A stretch of DNA of 63,206 bases, taken from the NCBI RefSeq assembly GCF_000331005.1, contig NZ_AEJB01000104.1:1-63206 (forward strand). Direction: 5' to 3'. Both the position numbers and the translations under genes were made by a program. This DNA is from Streptomyces turgidiscabies Car8. GTDB lineage: Bacteria > Actinomycetota > Actinomycetes > Streptomycetales > Streptomycetaceae. The notes under the pieces are model-generated. The model was not told where the DNA came from, made no database searches, and saw nothing but the letters and a program-made list of their open reading frames with translations. Shown piece after piece: positions 16,865 to 29,001 of this stretch. Within the stretch, counting starts at the first letter, position 1, and each line of letters opens with the position of its first letter.

Positions 16865-19800
16865 CGCTCTCCTTCCGCTGCTGTGTTCGGTGTCGGCGCG
16901 GCGCCGATACCGCCGAGGGAACCGATCCAGGCGCGGACGGCCGCCACTGTGGTGGGGGTGTGTTCCCGCATGAACGAGAAGTGGTCGCCGGGGACGTCGA
17001 CCCGGGTGTGCGGCAGCGGCCAGGAGGTGCGCCACTCGTCCGGGGCCGCGTCCGCCGCCATCGCGGGCGTCGGCCGGGTGGCCCGGATCAGTAGAGTGGG
17101 GGTGGCGACCGGCTCCGGCTCCCAGTCCTGGAACATCCGGGTGTACGCGCCCAGCGCGGCCACCCCGGTGTCCTCGTCCCCCGTGAACCGGGTTCCGCCC
17201 AGGAGCGGCGCGATCGCGGCGGGCAGGGACAGCAGCCACGACTTGTCGCTGTTGCCGCCGTTGACGAGGTACGTGTCGAGCAGCACTTGTCCGACGGGCG
17301 GGTTCCCCATGGCTTCGAGCCGTCGGGTCAGCGCATGGGCGACCGCGCCTCCCGTGCTCACGCCGACGATCACGAAGGGCCGATCGCCGACGTGCGCTCG
17401 CAACGTCTCCGCATGTGTCCGGGCGAGCGTGTCCCGGTCGGCCGGCACGGCATGGCCCGCACCGATACCGGGGTGCGGGAGTTCGAGGACTTCCAGTTCA
17501 CCCTGGAAGTGGGAGTGGAATCCGGCGAATTCACCACCGGGGGCGGCGAAGGGCGGGTGGAAGCCGTTGAGGAAGACGAGTACCGGGCCGGTCTGGGGAC
17601 CGTCGGCGCGCCGCAGCGGGGGCAGGGCGTGCTCCCGGCCGGCTTCGGGGCCGAAGGTCGGCAGTGCCCAGGAAGCGGTGACCAGCATGTGCATCGCCGC
17701 GACCACCTGCCCGGCCTCGCAGACCCGCCGGTAGAGCGAGGAGAGCGTCTGCACGGGCCGGTCCCCCGCGGAAGCACGTGCCGGCTCCGGTGCGTCTGTG
17801 TCGTCGGGCAGGTCGTCTGCGACATCGGGCAGGTCGTCCAGTAGGCCGAGTACATGACGGGCCAGATCCTGGGCCGTCGGGTGCTCGAACACCACGGCGG
17901 CGGACAGCCTCAGCCGCAGGGCCATGCTCAGCCGGTTGCGGACCTGGACCGCCATCAGGGAGTCGAAGCCCAGCTCGGCGAAGGACTTGCCGGCCGGCAG
18001 CGCGTCGGCGTCCGGGTAGCCGAGAACCGTGGCCACGTCGGCGCGCATCAACTCCGCCAGGGCGTCCTCCCGTCGGCCGGCGGCCAGCCCGGCCAGCACC
18101 TTGCGCCAGGCGCCCGGCTCCCAGAGCTGCTCCGCGCCGGGCGAGGAGCTGTCACCGGCACCGTCCCCGGTCCCGGCGGCCGGCCTGCGGGGCGGCACGA
18201 GCCCGCGAAGCGGCGGCGGCAGAAGCCCCTGTGCGGACCCGAGCGCCGCCCGGTCCAGCAGTACCGGCGCCAGCACGGGTTCGCCCGTGCGCAGCGCCGC
18301 GTCGAAGAGGGCCAGGCCCTGCTCCACGGAGAGCGCCCGGAGCACCTCACCGGCCGACCGGTGCGGGACCCTTGCGACCCCATCGGTCCCCCCGGCCATC
18401 CCGGCCCCGTGGTCCCACGGTCCCCAGGCCAAGGACACTGCGGGCAGCCCCAGTTGGGAACGGTGTCGGGCCAGTGCGTCCAGGAAGGCGTTCGCCGCCG
18501 CGTAGTTGCCCTGCCCGGCGCGGCCCAGCAGACCGGACACCGAGGAGAACAGGACGAACGCCGACAGGTCCAGGTCCCGGGTCAGCTCGTGCAGATGCCA
18601 GGCCGCGTCAGCTTTCGGCCGCAGCACGGCCGCCATCCGCCCAGGTGTCAGCGCGGCGAGGACACCGTCGTCCAGCACCCCCGCCGCATGCACCACGGCG
18701 GTCAGTGCGGGCGAGCACCCCTTGATCACCTCGGCCAGCGTGGCGCGGTCGGCCGTGTCGCAGGCCACGATCCGTACCTCGGCGCCCAACTCCTCCAGCA
18801 TGGCTCGCAGTTCCCCGGCATTCGGCGCCTGGGGTCCCTGTCGGCCGATGAGCAGCAGGTGACGTACGCCATGGGCGGTCACGAGATGGCGGGCGATCTC
18901 CGAGCCGAGCGCGCCGGTTCCGCCGGTGATCAGGACTGTGCCGTCGGGCCCGAAGCTGCCGCTCCCGGCGGTGGCTTCACCAGCGGCGACCAGTCGTGGG
19001 ACCGTCAAGTGGCCGTTCCGTACGGCGAGTTGGTCCTCGTCGCTCGCCGCCGCAGCGGGGAGCAGCCGCAGTGACTCCGACCGCTCGTCCACATCGACGA
19101 GGACGACACGTCCTGGCAGCTCCGTCTGCGCGGCACGCACCAGCCCCCACACGGCGGCCCCGGCCGGGTCCGGCGCGGAGGCGGTCGCGTTCCGTGTCAG
19201 CACGACCAGGCGGGAGCCCGCCGTCCGAGGGTCGTCCTGCCAGTCCTGGAGGGTACGCAGCACCCTGCCGGTCAGCCGGTGCACGGCGGCGAGCGGATCG
19301 GCATCCGCCCACGGACCACCGTCGACGGCAGTGACGACCACGGTGTCCGGTTCGGGCGCGTCGGTTCCCACCAGACCGGGGAGCGCCCCGCGCAGGTCCA
19401 GCCCGTCCGGCCCGACCAGCGCCCAGCGTCCGCCGGTCACGGGCCGCCGCTCGCCCTGCGGCTCCTCGACGCCGGTCCACTCGGGGCGCAACAGGACCCG
19501 GCGCACGGTGTCGGCCGTCGATTCGACCGTCTCGGCGGGGAGTTCACGCGTGGTCATGGACTCCACGTGAGCCACCGGGCGCCCCGACAGGTCGGTCAGA
19601 GTGAGGGTGACCGAGTCCGTCCCGCTCGGGACGATCCGTACGCGTACCTCCGACGCGCCCGTCGCGTACAGACGTACACCGCTCCACGCGAACGGCACCC
19701 GGACCGTGCCGGAGCCAGGGACCGGGCCCGTCAGCAGCGGGGCGTGCAGGGCCGCGTCCAGCAGCGCCGGATGGATACCGAACCGGTCGGCGTGTGCCGA

Positions 19801-22800
19801 CTCCGCGTCGGGCAGGCGGACGTCCGCGAACATCTCCTCGCCGCGCCGCCAGACCGCCCGTACGCCCCGGAACGCCGGGCCGTAGGAGAGGCCGGCCTCC
19901 GCGAGGCTGCCGTACGCTTCGGCGAGGTCGACCTCGGTCGCGTCCTGCGGCGGCCACACCGCAGGTTCCGTCTCGGGCCGGGTGGTGTCCGTGCGGCTCA
20001 GGGTGCCTGTGGCGTGCCGGGTCCAGTCGGGCCCGGGGCCGTCCGTGGCGGGCCGGGCATGGATGTCGACCGGGCGCATGCCGGAGTCGTCCGCCGGGCC
20101 CACGACGACCCGGACGTGAACGCCCGTGGCCCGGGGCAGGACCAGCGGCGCCAGGACCACGAGTTCGCCGAGCGTGCCGAAGCCGACCTCGTCACCCGCC
20201 CGTACGGCCATCTCCACGAGCCCTGTCGCGGGGACCAGCACCCTGCCACCGATCACATGGTCGGCGAGCCACGGGTGTGCGGTGGTGGAGAGCAGACTGG
20301 AGAACACCGTCCGGCCGGTGTCCGGCACGGTGAACGCCGGTCCCAGCAGCGGGTGTTGGTGCGGGTCCGTGGGGGCGGGGAGAGCGCTTGGCGCGGCCAG
20401 CCAGTACCGCTGGCGTTGGAAGGCGTATGTCGGCAGATCCTCCAGGTGCCGTGCATCGCTGCCCGTGAACACTGCGGACCAGTCGACGGGCGTTCCGCGC
20501 ACATGGAGGCGGGCCACGGCGGCCGGCAGGCTCTTCGGTTCGGAATCGCCGCCACGAAGGGCGGCGACACACACGGGGGCGGGGCCCTCGCCGTCCGGGC
20601 CGCTCAGACAGTCCTCGGCGGCGGCGGTGAGCGCCGCCCCCGGGCCGACCTCCAGGAACGCCGACACCCCGTTGTTCCCGAGCCACCGCACGGCGTCGGC
20701 GAACCGCACCGGCAGCCGGGCGTGCCGTACCCAGTACTCCGGCGAGCACAGTTCCCCGGCCTCGGCCGGGCGGCCCGACACAGCTGAGACGACCGGGATC
20801 CGTGGCGGCCGGAACGTCAGCCCCTCGGCGACCCGGCGGAAGTCGTCGAGCATCGGTTCCACGAGCGGCGAGTGGAAGGCGTGAGCGACCCGCAGCCGAA
20901 CGGTCCTGCGACCTCGCGCCTCGAATCCGGCCGACACGGCCAGCACCGCGTCCTCTGCTCCCGAAATCACCACCGAGCGCGGTCCGTTGAGCGAGGCGAT
21001 AGTCACCTGGCCGTCGAACGCGGGGAGTTCGGCGAGTACCTCCTCCTCCGTCGCGTGCAGCGACACCATCGCCCCACCGCCCGGCAGGGCGTGCATCAAC
21101 CGGCCCCGGGCCGCCACGAGTTCCGCCGCGTCGGCAAGGTCCAGCACCCCGGCGACATGGGCGGCCGCCAGTTCCCCCACGGAGTGCCCGGCTACGAAGT
21201 CGGGGCGCACTCCCCAGGAGTCCAACAGCCGGAACAGCGCCACCTCGAAGGCGAACAGACCGGCCTGGGTGAAGTCCGTACGGTTGAGAAGGGTGGCCTC
21301 CGGCGTGCCCGGCATCGCGGACAGCACCGGGTCGAGAGGGTGCTCCAGACGGGCGTCCAGGGCCCGGCATACCTCCTCGAACGCCGAGTCGAAGACGGGG
21401 AAGGCCTTACGCAACTCCGCACCCATACGGGCACGTTGAGAGCCCTGGCCGGTGAACAGGAAGGCCGTGCGGACGCCGGGATCGGCGACGGCGCGATCCG
21501 TTCCCTTCCCGTCGGCGAGCGCGTCGAGGGCGGTCAGCATCCGCCCCCGGTCGTCGGCCGCGACCATCGCCCGGTGGGCGAGCGGGGACCTCGACACGGC
21601 CAGGGAGACACCGACGTCGGTGGGCGAGAGGTCAGGCCGGGACGCCAGATGGACGGCGACACGCCGGGCCTGGGAACGCAGAGCGGCCTCGTCGGCGCCG
21701 GACAGCAGCCAGGGCACCGGGACCTGTGGGCCGCGCGGTCCGGTGTCGGGTTGCCGAGGGGGCTCCTCCAGGATCACATGGGCGTTGGTCCCGCTGATGC
21801 CGAACGCGGACACCCCGGCTCGGCGTGGCCGGGGGTCCGTCACCGGCCAGGGGCGGGACTCGGCCAGCAGCTCCACCCGGCCCGCCGACCAGTCGACATG
21901 GGGGCTGGGTTCGTGCGCGTACAGCGAGCGCGGGAGCCGCTCGTGGCGCATGGCCTGCACCATCTTGATGACCCCGGCGACACCGGCGGCGGCCTGGGTG
22001 TGCCCCAGGTTGGACTTGACCGAGCCGAGCCACAGCGGCGGCCGGTCCTCGGCCCGCCCCTGTCCGTAGGTGGCCAGCAGGGCGCTCGCCTCGACGGGGT
22101 CACCCAGCGTGGTGCCCGTACCGTGCGCCTCCACCACGTCCACGTCGGCGGCGCCGAGCCCGGCGTCGGTCAACGCGCGGGTGATCAGGCGCTGTTGGGC
22201 CTGTCCGTTCGGCGCCGTCAGGCCGTTGGACGCGCCGTCGGAGTTGACTGCCGAACCACGCAGCACCGCCAGGACGGGGTGTCCGTTGCGGCGGGCGTCG
22301 GACAACCGCTCCAGCAGCACAAGGCCCACGCCCTCGCCCCAGCCGGTGCCGTCCGCCGAGGCCGAGAACGACTTGCAGCGGCCGTCGGGCGACAGCGCGC
22401 GGTGCCGGCTGAAAGCCGCGAACGCCTTGGGCGTCGCCATCACGGTGACACCCCCGGCCAACGCCAGGGAACACTCGCCGGAGCGCAGCGCCCGCGCCGC
22501 CCAGTGCAGGGCCACCAGCGAGGACGAGCACGCGGTGTCGAGCGTGATCGACGGCCCGCGCAGGCCGTACACGTAACTGATCCGGCCGGAGGCCACACTG
22601 CCCGCCGATCCCAGGGCCAGATGGGCCTCCAGGTCGTGCCTGTCCAGGCGCGTGGAGTAGTCGCCGTGCATCACGCCGACGAACACACCCGTGTCGCTCT
22701 CGCGCAGCGCCGCCTGGGGGATGCCCGCCCGCTCCCAGACCTCCCACGAGGTCTCCAGCAACAGCCGCTGCTGCGGGTCCATGGCCAGCGCCTCCCGTGG

Positions 22801-25008
22801 CGAGATCCCGAACAGGGCCGCGTCGAACTCGGCGGCCCGGTGCAGGAATCCGCCGCTGCGGGTGTACGACGTGCCGACGCGGTCCGGGTCCGGGTCGTAG
22901 AGGGCGGCCAGGTCCCAGCCCCGGTCGGTGGGGAAGCCCGAGACCGCGTCCCGTCCCTGCGCCACCAGGTCCCACAGATCCTCCGGGGAGTACACGTCCC
23001 CGGGGTAACGGCAGCCCATGGCGACGATCACCACAGGATCGTCCGCTTCCGTCGCGGAGCCGGGGTGCGGCACGGGTACGGGCGCCGGGGTGAAGAGGAT
23101 GTCGTGCACGTGCCGGGCCAGGGCGTCCGGCGTGGGATGGTCGAAGACCAGTGTCGACGGCAGCCGCAGCCCGGTGGCCTCGCCGAGCTGCTCGATCAGC
23201 GTGACGGCTCCCTCGGACGTCAGCCCGAGATCGGTGAACGGGCGGTCGGCGTCGAGCCGTTCGCCCGGTCCGTCGGCGTCGAGCGGTTCGTACGATTCAT
23301 CGCCGCACACCGACGACGTCTGCGCGAGAACCGCCTCGCGCAGGGCGCGTTCCCTCCCGTCCGGCGGGAGAGCGAGCAGGCGTCGGCGCAGGCCACCGCC
23401 GGTCGCGGTCAGGAAGGCCGGGCGGACCTCGGACACCGGTCGGGCCAGGTCCGGCAGGACCGCGTGGCGGGTGATCTTGCCGGACGCCGTACGCGGGACG
23501 GCCGCGATCTCGTGGATCTCGGCGGGCAGCTTGTACGCGGCCAGCCGCCTACGGCACGCGGCCAGTATCAGTCGCGGGTCGAACCCGTCCGGCCCCGGAA
23601 CGACGTACGCCACCGGGACCTCGCCGAGGACGTCGTGCGACCTGCCCACCACCACCGCGTCCCGCACGCCGGGACAGTGCAGCAGGACCTGCTCGATCTC
23701 GGTGGGGTGGATGTTCTCCCCGCCCCGGATGATCAGCTCGCTGACCCGGCCGGTGAGGGCGAGATGCCCGTGCGCGACGCGTCGCCCCAGGTCGCCGGTG
23801 CGGTACCAGCCGTCCCGCAGCGCGGACGCCGTCGCCTCGGGCCTGCGGTGATAGCCGGTCATCAGACTCGGCCCACGTGCCCAGATCTCGCCCTCGTCAC
23901 CGTCCGCGACATCGTCGCCGGAGCCCGGATCGACCAGCCGTACGTCCATCCCCGGGACCGGCAGCCCACAGGAACCGTCGACCCTCGGGCCGTCCGGCCG
24001 GTTCACCGCGATCATTCCGCAGGTCTCGGTACTTCCGTACGCGTCGAGCAGCGGCGCACCCAGCAGCTCCTCCACCGCCCGCCGCAGGTCCGGAGCGCTC
24101 GGGGCGCCCGCCACGACGCACGTCCGCAGAGCGGGCACGGGCGAGGTGTCCCCGGCCGCCGACGCCACCAGCTGGTGGTACACGGCGGGCACCCCGGCCA
24201 GGACGGTGTAGGAGCCGCCCAGGGACGCGCGAGGCGTGCGCAGCTCCCTCAACAGGCCTCCAGGAGACAGGAGTTCGCCGGTGATCCGCGCGCTCGCGCC
24301 GACCGCCGTGACCCCCAGGATCGCCAGCGAGTGCCCGAAACTGTGGAACAGCGGGAGCGGCCAGAGCAGCCGGTCCTCGGGGGAGAGCCCGAAGACCGGC
24401 GCGTAGCAGGCCGCCACCGACCACAGGGCCGCGCGCTGCGTGGACAGCACACCCTTGGGCCGATGGGTGGTGCCGGAGGTGTAGAGCATCCACGCCGGCT
24501 CGTCGAGCCCGAGATCGTCGCGGGGCGGCACGGCGAACTCCGCCCCGACCGCCTCCTCGAAGAGGACAGTGCCGACGGGTGCCTCCGACGGCACGGGACC
24601 GTTGCCGGTGAGCAGGACGCGCGTACGATCGCCCAGGCACCCCGCGCTGTTCAGACGGGCCAGGTGCGCGCGGTCGGTGACGACGGCCGAGGCCCCGCTG
24701 TCCTCCAGTAAATGGGCCAGTTCGGCTTCCGAGGAACGGGGGTTGAGGGGCACACCGACCGCACCCGCCCGGACACCGGCGAGCACGCTCTCCACCATCT
24801 CCACACGGTTGCCCAGCAGGATCGCGACCCGGTCCCCGCGCCGCACACCCGCCCCCGCGAGATACGCGGCCAGCCGACCTGTGCGCCGCTCCAACTCCGC
24901 GTAGGTGACGTCCCGTTCGTCGTCGGCGTACGCCACCCGCGACGGCGACCTCTCGGCGTGCGCCGTCAGCAGTTCGGGCAGCGGCCGGATCAGCTCGTCG
25001 CGCGTCAT
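16861..25008 (-). CDS. Type I polyketide synthase AL-ACP-KS-AT-DH-KR-ACP-TE
   Basis: The 2715-residue megasynthase carries its own loading and release steps. Approximate domains: acyl-AMP ligase 1-530 ([13 protein letters not shown] near 175, YRTGDLGRR, lysine in [10 protein letters not shown]); carrier protein with LGLTSEGA near 593; ketosynthase from 655 with cysteine in TACSSS near 826 plus EAHGTGTT and [10 protein letters not shown]; acyltransferase from 1180 with GHSVGE near 1276 and HAFH, indicating malonyl-CoA; dehydratase near 1555-1830 with [11 protein letters not shown]; ketoreductase near 2025-2200 with GGTGALG, LDD (B type) and the catalytic SSVSG...NYAAAN; carrier LGFDSL near 2348; thioesterase with GVSTGG near 2550. 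No enoylreductase is seen. One module extends an activated acid by one malonyl unit, or acts iteratively. GGAGGGG precedes the ATG. The starter acid is unknown. Confidence 0.93.
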   Translation of the reverse strand: MTRDELIRPLPELLTAHAERSPSRVAYADDERDVTYAELERRTGRLAAYLAGAGVRRGDRVAILLGNRVEMVESVLAGVRAGAVGVPLNPRSSEAELAHLLEDSGASAVVTDRAHLARLNSAGCLGDRTRVLLTGNGPVPSEAPVGTVLFEEAVGAEFAVPPRDDLGLDEPAWMLYTSGTTHRPKGVLSTQRAALWSVAACYAPVFGLSPEDRLLWPLPLFHSFGHSLAILGVTAVGASARITGELLSPGGLLRELRTPRASLGGSYTVLAGVPAVYHQLVASAAGDTSPVPALRTCVVAGAPSAPDLRRAVEELLGAPLLDAYGSTETCGMIAVNRPDGPRVDGSCGLPVPGMDVRLVDPGSGDDVADGDEGEIWARGPSLMTGYHRRPEATASALRDGWYRTGDLGRRVAHGHLALTGRVSELIIRGGENIHPTEIEQVLLHCPGVRDAVVVGRSHDVLGEVPVAYVVPGPDGFDPRLILAACRRRLAAYKLPAEIHEIAAVPRTASGKITRHAVLPDLARPVSEVRPAFLTATGGGLRRRLLALPPDGRERALREAVLAQTSSVCGDESYEPLDADGPGERLDADRPFTDLGLTSEGAVTLIEQLGEATGLRLPSTLVFDHPTPDALARHVHDILFTPAPVPVPHPGSATEADDPVVIVAMGCRYPGDVYSPEDLWDLVAQGRDAVSGFPTDRGWDLAALYDPDPDRVGTSYTRSGGFLHRAAEFDAALFGISPREALAMDPQQRLLLETSWEVWERAGIPQAALRESDTGVFVGVMHGDYSTRLDRHDLEAHLALGSAGSVASGRISYVYGLRGPSITLDTACSSSLVALHWAARALRSGECSLALAGGVTVMATPKAFAAFSRHRALSPDGRCKSFSASADGTGWGEGVGLVLLERLSDARRNGHPVLAVLRGSAVNSDGASNGLTAPNGQAQQRLITRALTDAGLGAADVDVVEAHGTGTTLGDPVEASALLATYGQGRAEDRPPLWLGSVKSNLGHTQAAAGVAGVIKMVQAMRHERLPRSLYAHEPSPHVDWSAGRVELLAESRPWPVTDPRPRRAGVSAFGISGTNAHVILEEPPRQPDTGPRGPQVPVPWLLSGADEAALRSQARRVAVHLASRPDLSPTDVGVSLAVSRSPLAHRAMVAADDRGRMLTALDALADGKGTDRAVADPGVRTAFLFTGQGSQRARMGAELRKAFPVFDSAFEEVCRALDARLEHPLDPVLSAMPGTPEATLLNRTDFTQAGLFAFEVALFRLLDSWGVRPDFVAGHSVGELAAAHVAGVLDLADAAELVAARGRLMHALPGGGAMVSLHATEEEVLAELPAFDGQVTIASLNGPRSVVISGAEDAVLAVSAGFEARGRRTVRLRVAHAFHSPLVEPMLDDFRRVAEGLTFRPPRIPVVSAVSGRPAEAGELCSPEYWVRHARLPVRFADAVRWLGNNGVSAFLEVGPGAALTAAAEDCLSGPDGEGPAPVCVAALRGGDSEPKSLPAAVARLHVRGTPVDWSAVFTGSDARHLEDLPTYAFQRQRYWLAAPSALPAPTDPHQHPLLGPAFTVPDTGRTVFSSLLSTTAHPWLADHVIGGRVLVPATGLVEMAVRAGDEVGFGTLGELVVLAPLVLPRATGVHVRVVVGPADDSGMRPVDIHARPATDGPGPDWTRHATGTLSRTDTTRPETEPAVWPPQDATEVDLAEAYGSLAEAGLSYGPAFRGVRAVWRRGEEMFADVRLPDAESAHADRFGIHPALLDAALHAPLLTGPVPGSGTVRVPFAWSGVRLYATGASEVRVRIVPSGTDSVTLTLTDLSGRPVAHVESMTTRELPAETVESTADTVRRVLLRPEWTGVEEPQGERRPVTGGRWALVGPDGLDLRGALPGLVGTDAPEPDTVVVTAVDGGPWADADPLAAVHRLTGRVLRTLQDWQDDPRTAGSRLVVLTRNATASAPDPAGAAVWGLVRAAQTELPGRVVLVDVDERSESLRLLPAAAASDEDQLAVRNGHLTVPRLVAAGEATAGSGSFGPDGTVLITGGTGALGSEIARHLVTAHGVRHLLLIGRQGPQAPNAGELRAMLEELGAEVRIVACDTADRATLAEVIKGCSPALTAVVHAAGVLDDGVLAALTPGRMAAVLRPKADAAWHLHELTRDLDLSAFVLFSSVSGLLGRAGQGNYAAANAFLDALARHRSQLGLPAVSLAWGPWDHGAGMAGGTDGVARVPHRSAGEVLRALSVEQGLALFDAALRTGEPVLAPVLLDRAALGSAQGLLPPPLRGLVPPRRPAAGTGDGAGDSSSPGAEQLWEPGAWRKVLAGLAAGRREDALAELMRADVATVLGYPDADALPAGKSFAELGFDSLMAVQVRNRLSMALRLRLSAAVVFEHPTAQDLARHVLGLLDDLPDVADDLPDDTDAPEPARASAGDRPVQTLSSLYRRVCEAGQVVAAMHMLVTASWALPTFGPEAGREHALPPLRRADGPQTGPVLVFLNGFHPPFAAPGGEFAGFHSHFQGELEVLELPHPGIGAGHAVPADRDTLARTHAETLRAHVGDRPFVIVGVSTGGAVAHALTRRLEAMGNPPVGQVLLDTYLVNGGNSDKSWLLSLPAAIAPLLGGTRFTGDEDTGVAALGAYTRMFQDWEPEPVATPTLLIRATRPTPAMAADAAPDEWRTSWPLPHTRVDVPGDHFSFMREHTPTTVAAVRAWIGSLGGIGAAPTPNTAAEGER

Positions 25009-25161
25009 GTACCCGCCCCTCCGGCGCGTGGCGGCGCACGGCCGTTGTCAATCCCCTTGCAGAGCAACGGTATTGATCGTAAAGCCAGGCCGGCCGGATG
25101 ATCGGATGATTCGGCAACCGGCGTTGCGCCGTGTCCGTCCGGGCCGATATGTATTTGTACG

Positions 25162-25650
25162 GTGCGGTGCGGCGTCGTACGGGCCTCCTCACCGGCATCC
25201 GCCGTACGCGACCGGATCCTGCTCGCGTGGGCGGTCCTCGCCTGGGTCTGTGCCCTCGCACTGAAGGTGGCCGTCCTCGTCGCCCGCCGCCAGGCGCGGG
25301 TGTCGGCCGCGCCGCTGGAGGACCTCTCCCGGCACAGCCTGGCGGTCCCTGACGGCGATCTGAGCGCCCGGGCCGGGCCCAGCGACGTGGCCGAGATCGA
25401 CCAGGTGGCCCGCACCCACAACGAGATGCTGCACAGCCTCACCGAACTCCTGCGCCACGAAAGAGACTTCACCGCCAACGCCTCACATCGGCTGCACACC
25501 CCGCTGACCGGACTGCAGCTCACTCTGGAAGCCGGACCGGCCGAGGACGACGACGCCGGGCCGCGTCCCGTCATCGAGGAGACGCCGGCCACCATCCGGC
25601 GCCTGTACGACACGGTGGAGGAGGTGCGAGAGGCCCGGCAGTCGTCCCGG
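25162..25650 (+). pseudogene. Sensor histidine kinase remnant
   Basis: The open stretch encodes a hydrophobic helix (ILLAWAVLAWVCALALKVAV), a HAMP-like linker and the phospho-acceptor box FTANASHRLHTPLTGL, where the histidine of SHRL is the expected site. The sensor domain before it and the ATP-binding N, G1 and G2 boxes after it are missing. Resemblance ends near 25650, where the sequence runs into the transposase remnant. It is a double-truncated fragment and should be non-functional. It diverges from the PKS. Confidence 0.7.
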
Positions 25651-25882
25651 CACACAGCCTCTCGGTACCGTTGCGGACGTGATGGACACGAGTACAGGGA
25701 GTGCAGTGGATCTGGTCTACGTTGCAGAGCGAAAGATTCACGGACGATAAACTCCTTCCAGCTGTGATGTGTCCGTGGCGGGCCGAGGTGTCGTAGGGAG
25801 AGAGACGATCGCCCGGGACGAGGGCGGCAGCCCTGGCCCGCCTTCCGCCTCGGCAGTGCGCCGGCGCAGGTGTCCTGCGGCG

Positions 25883-26551
25883 TCACGGTGGGAGTTCTGC
25901 ACCATGCACCATGATCTGACGCAGGGCCTGGACACGCGGGCCCAACGCGCGTTCCGCTCCGTGATGGTAGAGGTGTTCCAGGAGCCGGACGGCGTCGTTT
26001 CCTGTGGCGAGGATCCTGGTGTTGGGCTTGGTGGGGTTCTTGCCCAGGCGGACCGGTCGGCCGTAGCGGCGTCCCCAGTCCTCATCGACCAGATCGTCCA
26101 GCAGGTGAGGAGAGATGCCGGCGACTTCTTCCAGTGCGGCGCGGACCGCCTCGGTGACCAGCTCCAGGCGGGTCAGCTCCCGCACCGCGGCCAGGACATG
26201 GGTGGAGTCGGTGCGCTGCGTGGTGCGTTCGCGCACCAGGCCGACCTCCTTGAGGCGGGCCAGCGCCAGGTCGAGCAGGCGGTCGGCACGGCCGTCTTCG
26301 GCGAGACGGTCGTGGAAGTCGGCCAGCACGCTGTGATGGAAGCCTGGATCGTCCAGCTCCATAGCCAGCGCGTACTTGAAGTCGATGCGGCAGCGAACCG
26401 CTTCGGCGGCATGCCGGTCCGACAAGCCGAGCAGGAACTGCAGCACACAGATGGTGGCCAGCTGGGCGGGCGAGGGACCCGGACGTCCATCGCGCGGGTA
26501 CCAGTCGGTGAAGTCCTCGTCGCACCACAGCCCGTCGAGCCGGTCACGCAC
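25883..26551 (-). pseudogene. IS1182-family transposase, internal fragment
   Basis: The 222-residue fragment matches the N-terminal half of IS1182-type transposases: WYPRDGRPGPSPAQLATICV, LSDRHAAEAVRCRIDFKYAL and DDPGFHHSVLADFHDRL. Complete proteins are near 500 residues or more. About 30 N-terminal residues and the whole C-terminal part with later DDE residues are missing. It is an inactive remnant between the kinase remnant and the HEAT-repeat gene. Confidence 0.75.
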
Positions 26552-26613
26552 CGGGAAACTCCAAGATCCCCGACAGAGTCAAGCTAAGCAGAGTTCTGGA
26601 CCGCGGTGCAGTC

Positions 26614-28035
26614 TCAGCTGTCCACCCCGGCTTCCCACTTGCGTCGGCGCAGCATGTGGTCGCTGAAGAGGTGTCGGCTCCGGTCGAGCAATTCACCCAC
26701 CTCTGCGTCGCCGCACCGCTCGTCCGGCGACGGATGCCAGCGCTGCACTGATTGCGCGGCCCAGGTGCGCAGCTTCATATCCGGGTCCTGGAACAGACCG
26801 ACGGCCGCTTGTAGCGCCACTGTGCCGCCGCGTGCGTCGAGCAGCCGGAACGCGCCGACGCGGACGTGCCGCGGTCGATCGGTACTGGTGCGCTCCAGTA
26901 GCCAGTCGGCGGGCAGTTCCTTGGCCGAGGGCAGCAGGGCGGCGGCGGTCTCGCGGACGACTCCGGCGGCAGGGTCGTCGAGGAGCGGCCGCAACTGCTT
27001 CGCATCCGCGCAGCCCAGCGCCCGCAGCCCTGTCACCGCTCGCGCCCGCACTCCGGCCGCCGGGTGCACGAGCAGCGGCCGCAGCAGCCCGGCGTCCGCG
27101 CGGTTCCCGCACTCGGCCAGCCCGATGACCGCACCGGGCGGCAACTCGGGGTCGTCCGCTGGAGTACACCGCTCCCGGTACCAGGCCGCCGGGTCAACAC
27201 CCTGCTGTCGTACGACATACCGGGCACAAGCACGCACGAGCGCGGAACGGTCGCTGAGAAGCGGCTCCGCCTGCGCTGACCGCCCCGCCCGTCTCAGCGC
27301 GGTGACGCCGGCCGAACGGACACGCGGGTTGCGGGCGGACAGCAGTGGAGACAGCACACCCTCGTAGGCATCCTCATCCCCCAGAGCCGCGAGCGCCGCT
27401 GTGGCACACAGGTCCTGGACCACGGTGTCCTGGTCTCCGGCGGCCGCGCGGGCCAGCTCAGCGGAATGGAGTAGTTGGCCCTTGACGGCAAGCCGGTACG
27501 CGAACCGCCGGACGATGCGGTCGGGGTCAGCGAAGAGAACAGCGAGCTGCCCGTGGGATGCCTGGCCCAGGATCTGGCCGAGCACATCGACGCCGAAGGC
27601 ACCTCTGTCGCGGCGGCCGACGCGGAGGATGAGCGGCGCGAGGTCGAGGGCAGAGTCCACGTTCAGGGCCTCGCGCAGCAACTTCCGGGCGTGCTCGCGC
27701 ACTGGGCCGACCCAATCGGCGCAGCGGATCACGGTCAACGGCAGCAGGCCGGGGTATCGGACCGACTGACGCACCGCCTCCTGACGGATCCTCCCGTCGC
27801 GGTGGCAGAGAGCGAGTGCGAGCCGAGACTCTCCGAGCTGAGTCAGGTCGGCGGGCAGTGGGGCGGAGTGCTCCCACCCCGGCAGGAACTCCGGGCGGTG
27901 CCAGGCCACCTCACGCACCGCTGCGTCCAGCGCGAGCCAGTCAGCGGGGTCGGCTACATCAAGCGTGCTGTGAAGCGGCGTACCTCCCGCGAGCCGCGTC
28001 GCTGCCGCTGTCCCGTCCTCGATGTCCTCAAGCAT
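26614..28035 (-). CDS. HEAT-repeat protein
   Basis: The 473-residue protein is largely a series of 30-40-residue helical repeats of HEAT or PBS-lyase type, visible as recurring VRSAGVTALRRAG, VRARAVTGLRALG, VVRETAAALL and HVRVGAFRLLDA units from about residue 150 to 450. Such solenoids mediate protein-protein contacts. There is no signal peptide, so it should be cytoplasmic. I start at ATG 28035, preceded by GGAGGGGCGGGA; the longer open frame upstream lacks family-like sequence. It stands alone among mobile-element debris. Its partner is unknown. Confidence 0.75.
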   Translation of the reverse strand: MLEDIEDGTAAATRLAGGTPLHSTLDVADPADWLALDAAVREVAWHRPEFLPGWEHSAPLPADLTQLGESRLALALCHRDGRIRQEAVRQSVRYPGLLPLTVIRCADWVGPVREHARKLLREALNVDSALDLAPLILRVGRRDRGAFGVDVLGQILGQASHGQLAVLFADPDRIVRRFAYRLAVKGQLLHSAELARAAAGDQDTVVQDLCATAALAALGDEDAYEGVLSPLLSARNPRVRSAGVTALRRAGRSAQAEPLLSDRSALVRACARYVVRQQGVDPAAWYRERCTPADDPELPPGAVIGLAECGNRADAGLLRPLLVHPAAGVRARAVTGLRALGCADAKQLRPLLDDPAAGVVRETAAALLPSAKELPADWLLERTSTDRPRHVRVGAFRLLDARGGTVALQAAVGLFQDPDMKLRTWAAQSVQRWHPSPDERCGDAEVGELLDRSRHLFSDHMLRRRKWEAGVDS

Positions 28036-28357
28036 TCCCGCCCCTCCCGCAGTCGTACCAGGTGATCGTAGGGGAGGGGTTCGCGCAGGGCGCGCGAAAT
28101 ATGGCCCGTGAGCACCAAAGGCCGCGGTTAGCCACTCTGCCCACCAGAAGCCGAAACGCGGTGACATCACCCCAGCTTCGCTTGCCGCTGGTGACAGGTA
28201 GCGCGCCGCATCGGTGACAACCACGGTGCTTTGTCCTACTGAAACCGCAGGCCAGCGGATGCCGGTGGTGACGACTATCGTGCGTCGGCACAAGGGGCGA
28301 GCCCAAGCGCAACGGTTACCGCACAGACGCGCCTGTCGTCACCACGGCGGACATCTG
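28036..28357. other. Intergenic stretch, promoter region of the HEAT-repeat gene
   Basis: No gene is seen between the HEAT-repeat protein and the next minus-strand gene. A GACATCTGTCA match near 28350 resembles half of the dyad at 32091 but is not symmetric here. Confidence 0.4.
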
Positions 28358-28921
28358 TCACACGCGAGGGGTGTACTGGTCCAGGATCGCCCGTAGCCGC
28401 TCAAGTTCCCTTGCGTCATGGGCGCCCCGCTTGGGCAAGACATCGAGGCACATGATGTTGGGATCCCGGCTGAGCAGGACAAAGTGTCCTGACGTTTCCC
28501 GGTAACCCTGGAAAAAGGGCCATTTCTGGATCAGTGTGGCGTGGTCGTTACGGCAGGTGATCCCGGCCGGAGACACGGTGACACGGTACTCGCCCTGCCA
28601 TCCGACGAGCCGCTGCACTTGGGCGGCTTGCAGCCGCGGATAACCCCACAGCATCAAGACGACCAGCAGGAGCAAAGCCGTCGAGAGCACGTCGACACTG
28701 CCGCGGACGACGGTGGAGACCAACCATTGGCCTACTCCCAGGAGGAAAGTTGCTCCCCGCAGTAGTAGCCCGGTCCTCTTGATCCGCTCACGGACCTGCA
28801 GGCCGACCAGAGTGTCGGCGGACTGGGGTCGATACGCCAGTTCAACTACGGTCCGCTCATCCACGACATTGTCATAGGCTTCCGCATGGTTCGTTCCTTG
28901 GTCGCTCTGGCCTTCGGCCAT
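28358..28921 (-). CDS. YcxB-like membrane protein
   Basis: The 187-residue protein has two adjacent hydrophobic helices (GLLLRGATFLLGVGQWLVST and VLSTALLLLVVLMLWGYP) followed by a C-terminal domain with a beta pattern (YRVTVSPAGITCRND, GHFVLLSRDPNIMCLDVLPKR). That layout fits the YcxB-like domain, whose function is unknown. GGAGG lies shortly before the ATG at 28921. A single-gene unit is likely. Confidence 0.7.
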   Translation of the reverse strand: MAEGQSDQGTNHAEAYDNVVDERTVVELAYRPQSADTLVGLQVRERIKRTGLLLRGATFLLGVGQWLVSTVVRGSVDVLSTALLLLVVLMLWGYPRLQAAQVQRLVGWQGEYRVTVSPAGITCRNDHATLIQKWPFFQGYRETSGHFVLLSRDPNIMCLDVLPKRGAHDARELERLRAILDQYTPRV

Positions 28922-29001
28922 GGTTCCTCCCCGGTACATGAGCGACGGTCTTCGACCGGGCTCAGCGTGAACTTAAGTTCGTTATGTTCCGCATGTCTTG
29001 T

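Noticed and set aside
20872..24711. Very long open frame on the plus strand opposite the PKS
   Set aside because: It mirrors PKS coding in antisense, has Arg/Gly/Val-rich low-complexity translation and no family features. This is usual at high GC.
16861..25008. Non-ribosomal peptide synthetase reading of the N-terminal adenylation domain
   Set aside because: No condensation domain is present. The ligase is followed by ACP-KS-AT, so it is a PKS loading domain.
28340..28360. Second copy of the 32091 palindrome
   Set aside because: Only GACATCTGTCA is shared and the arms are not symmetric, so a chance match is as likely.
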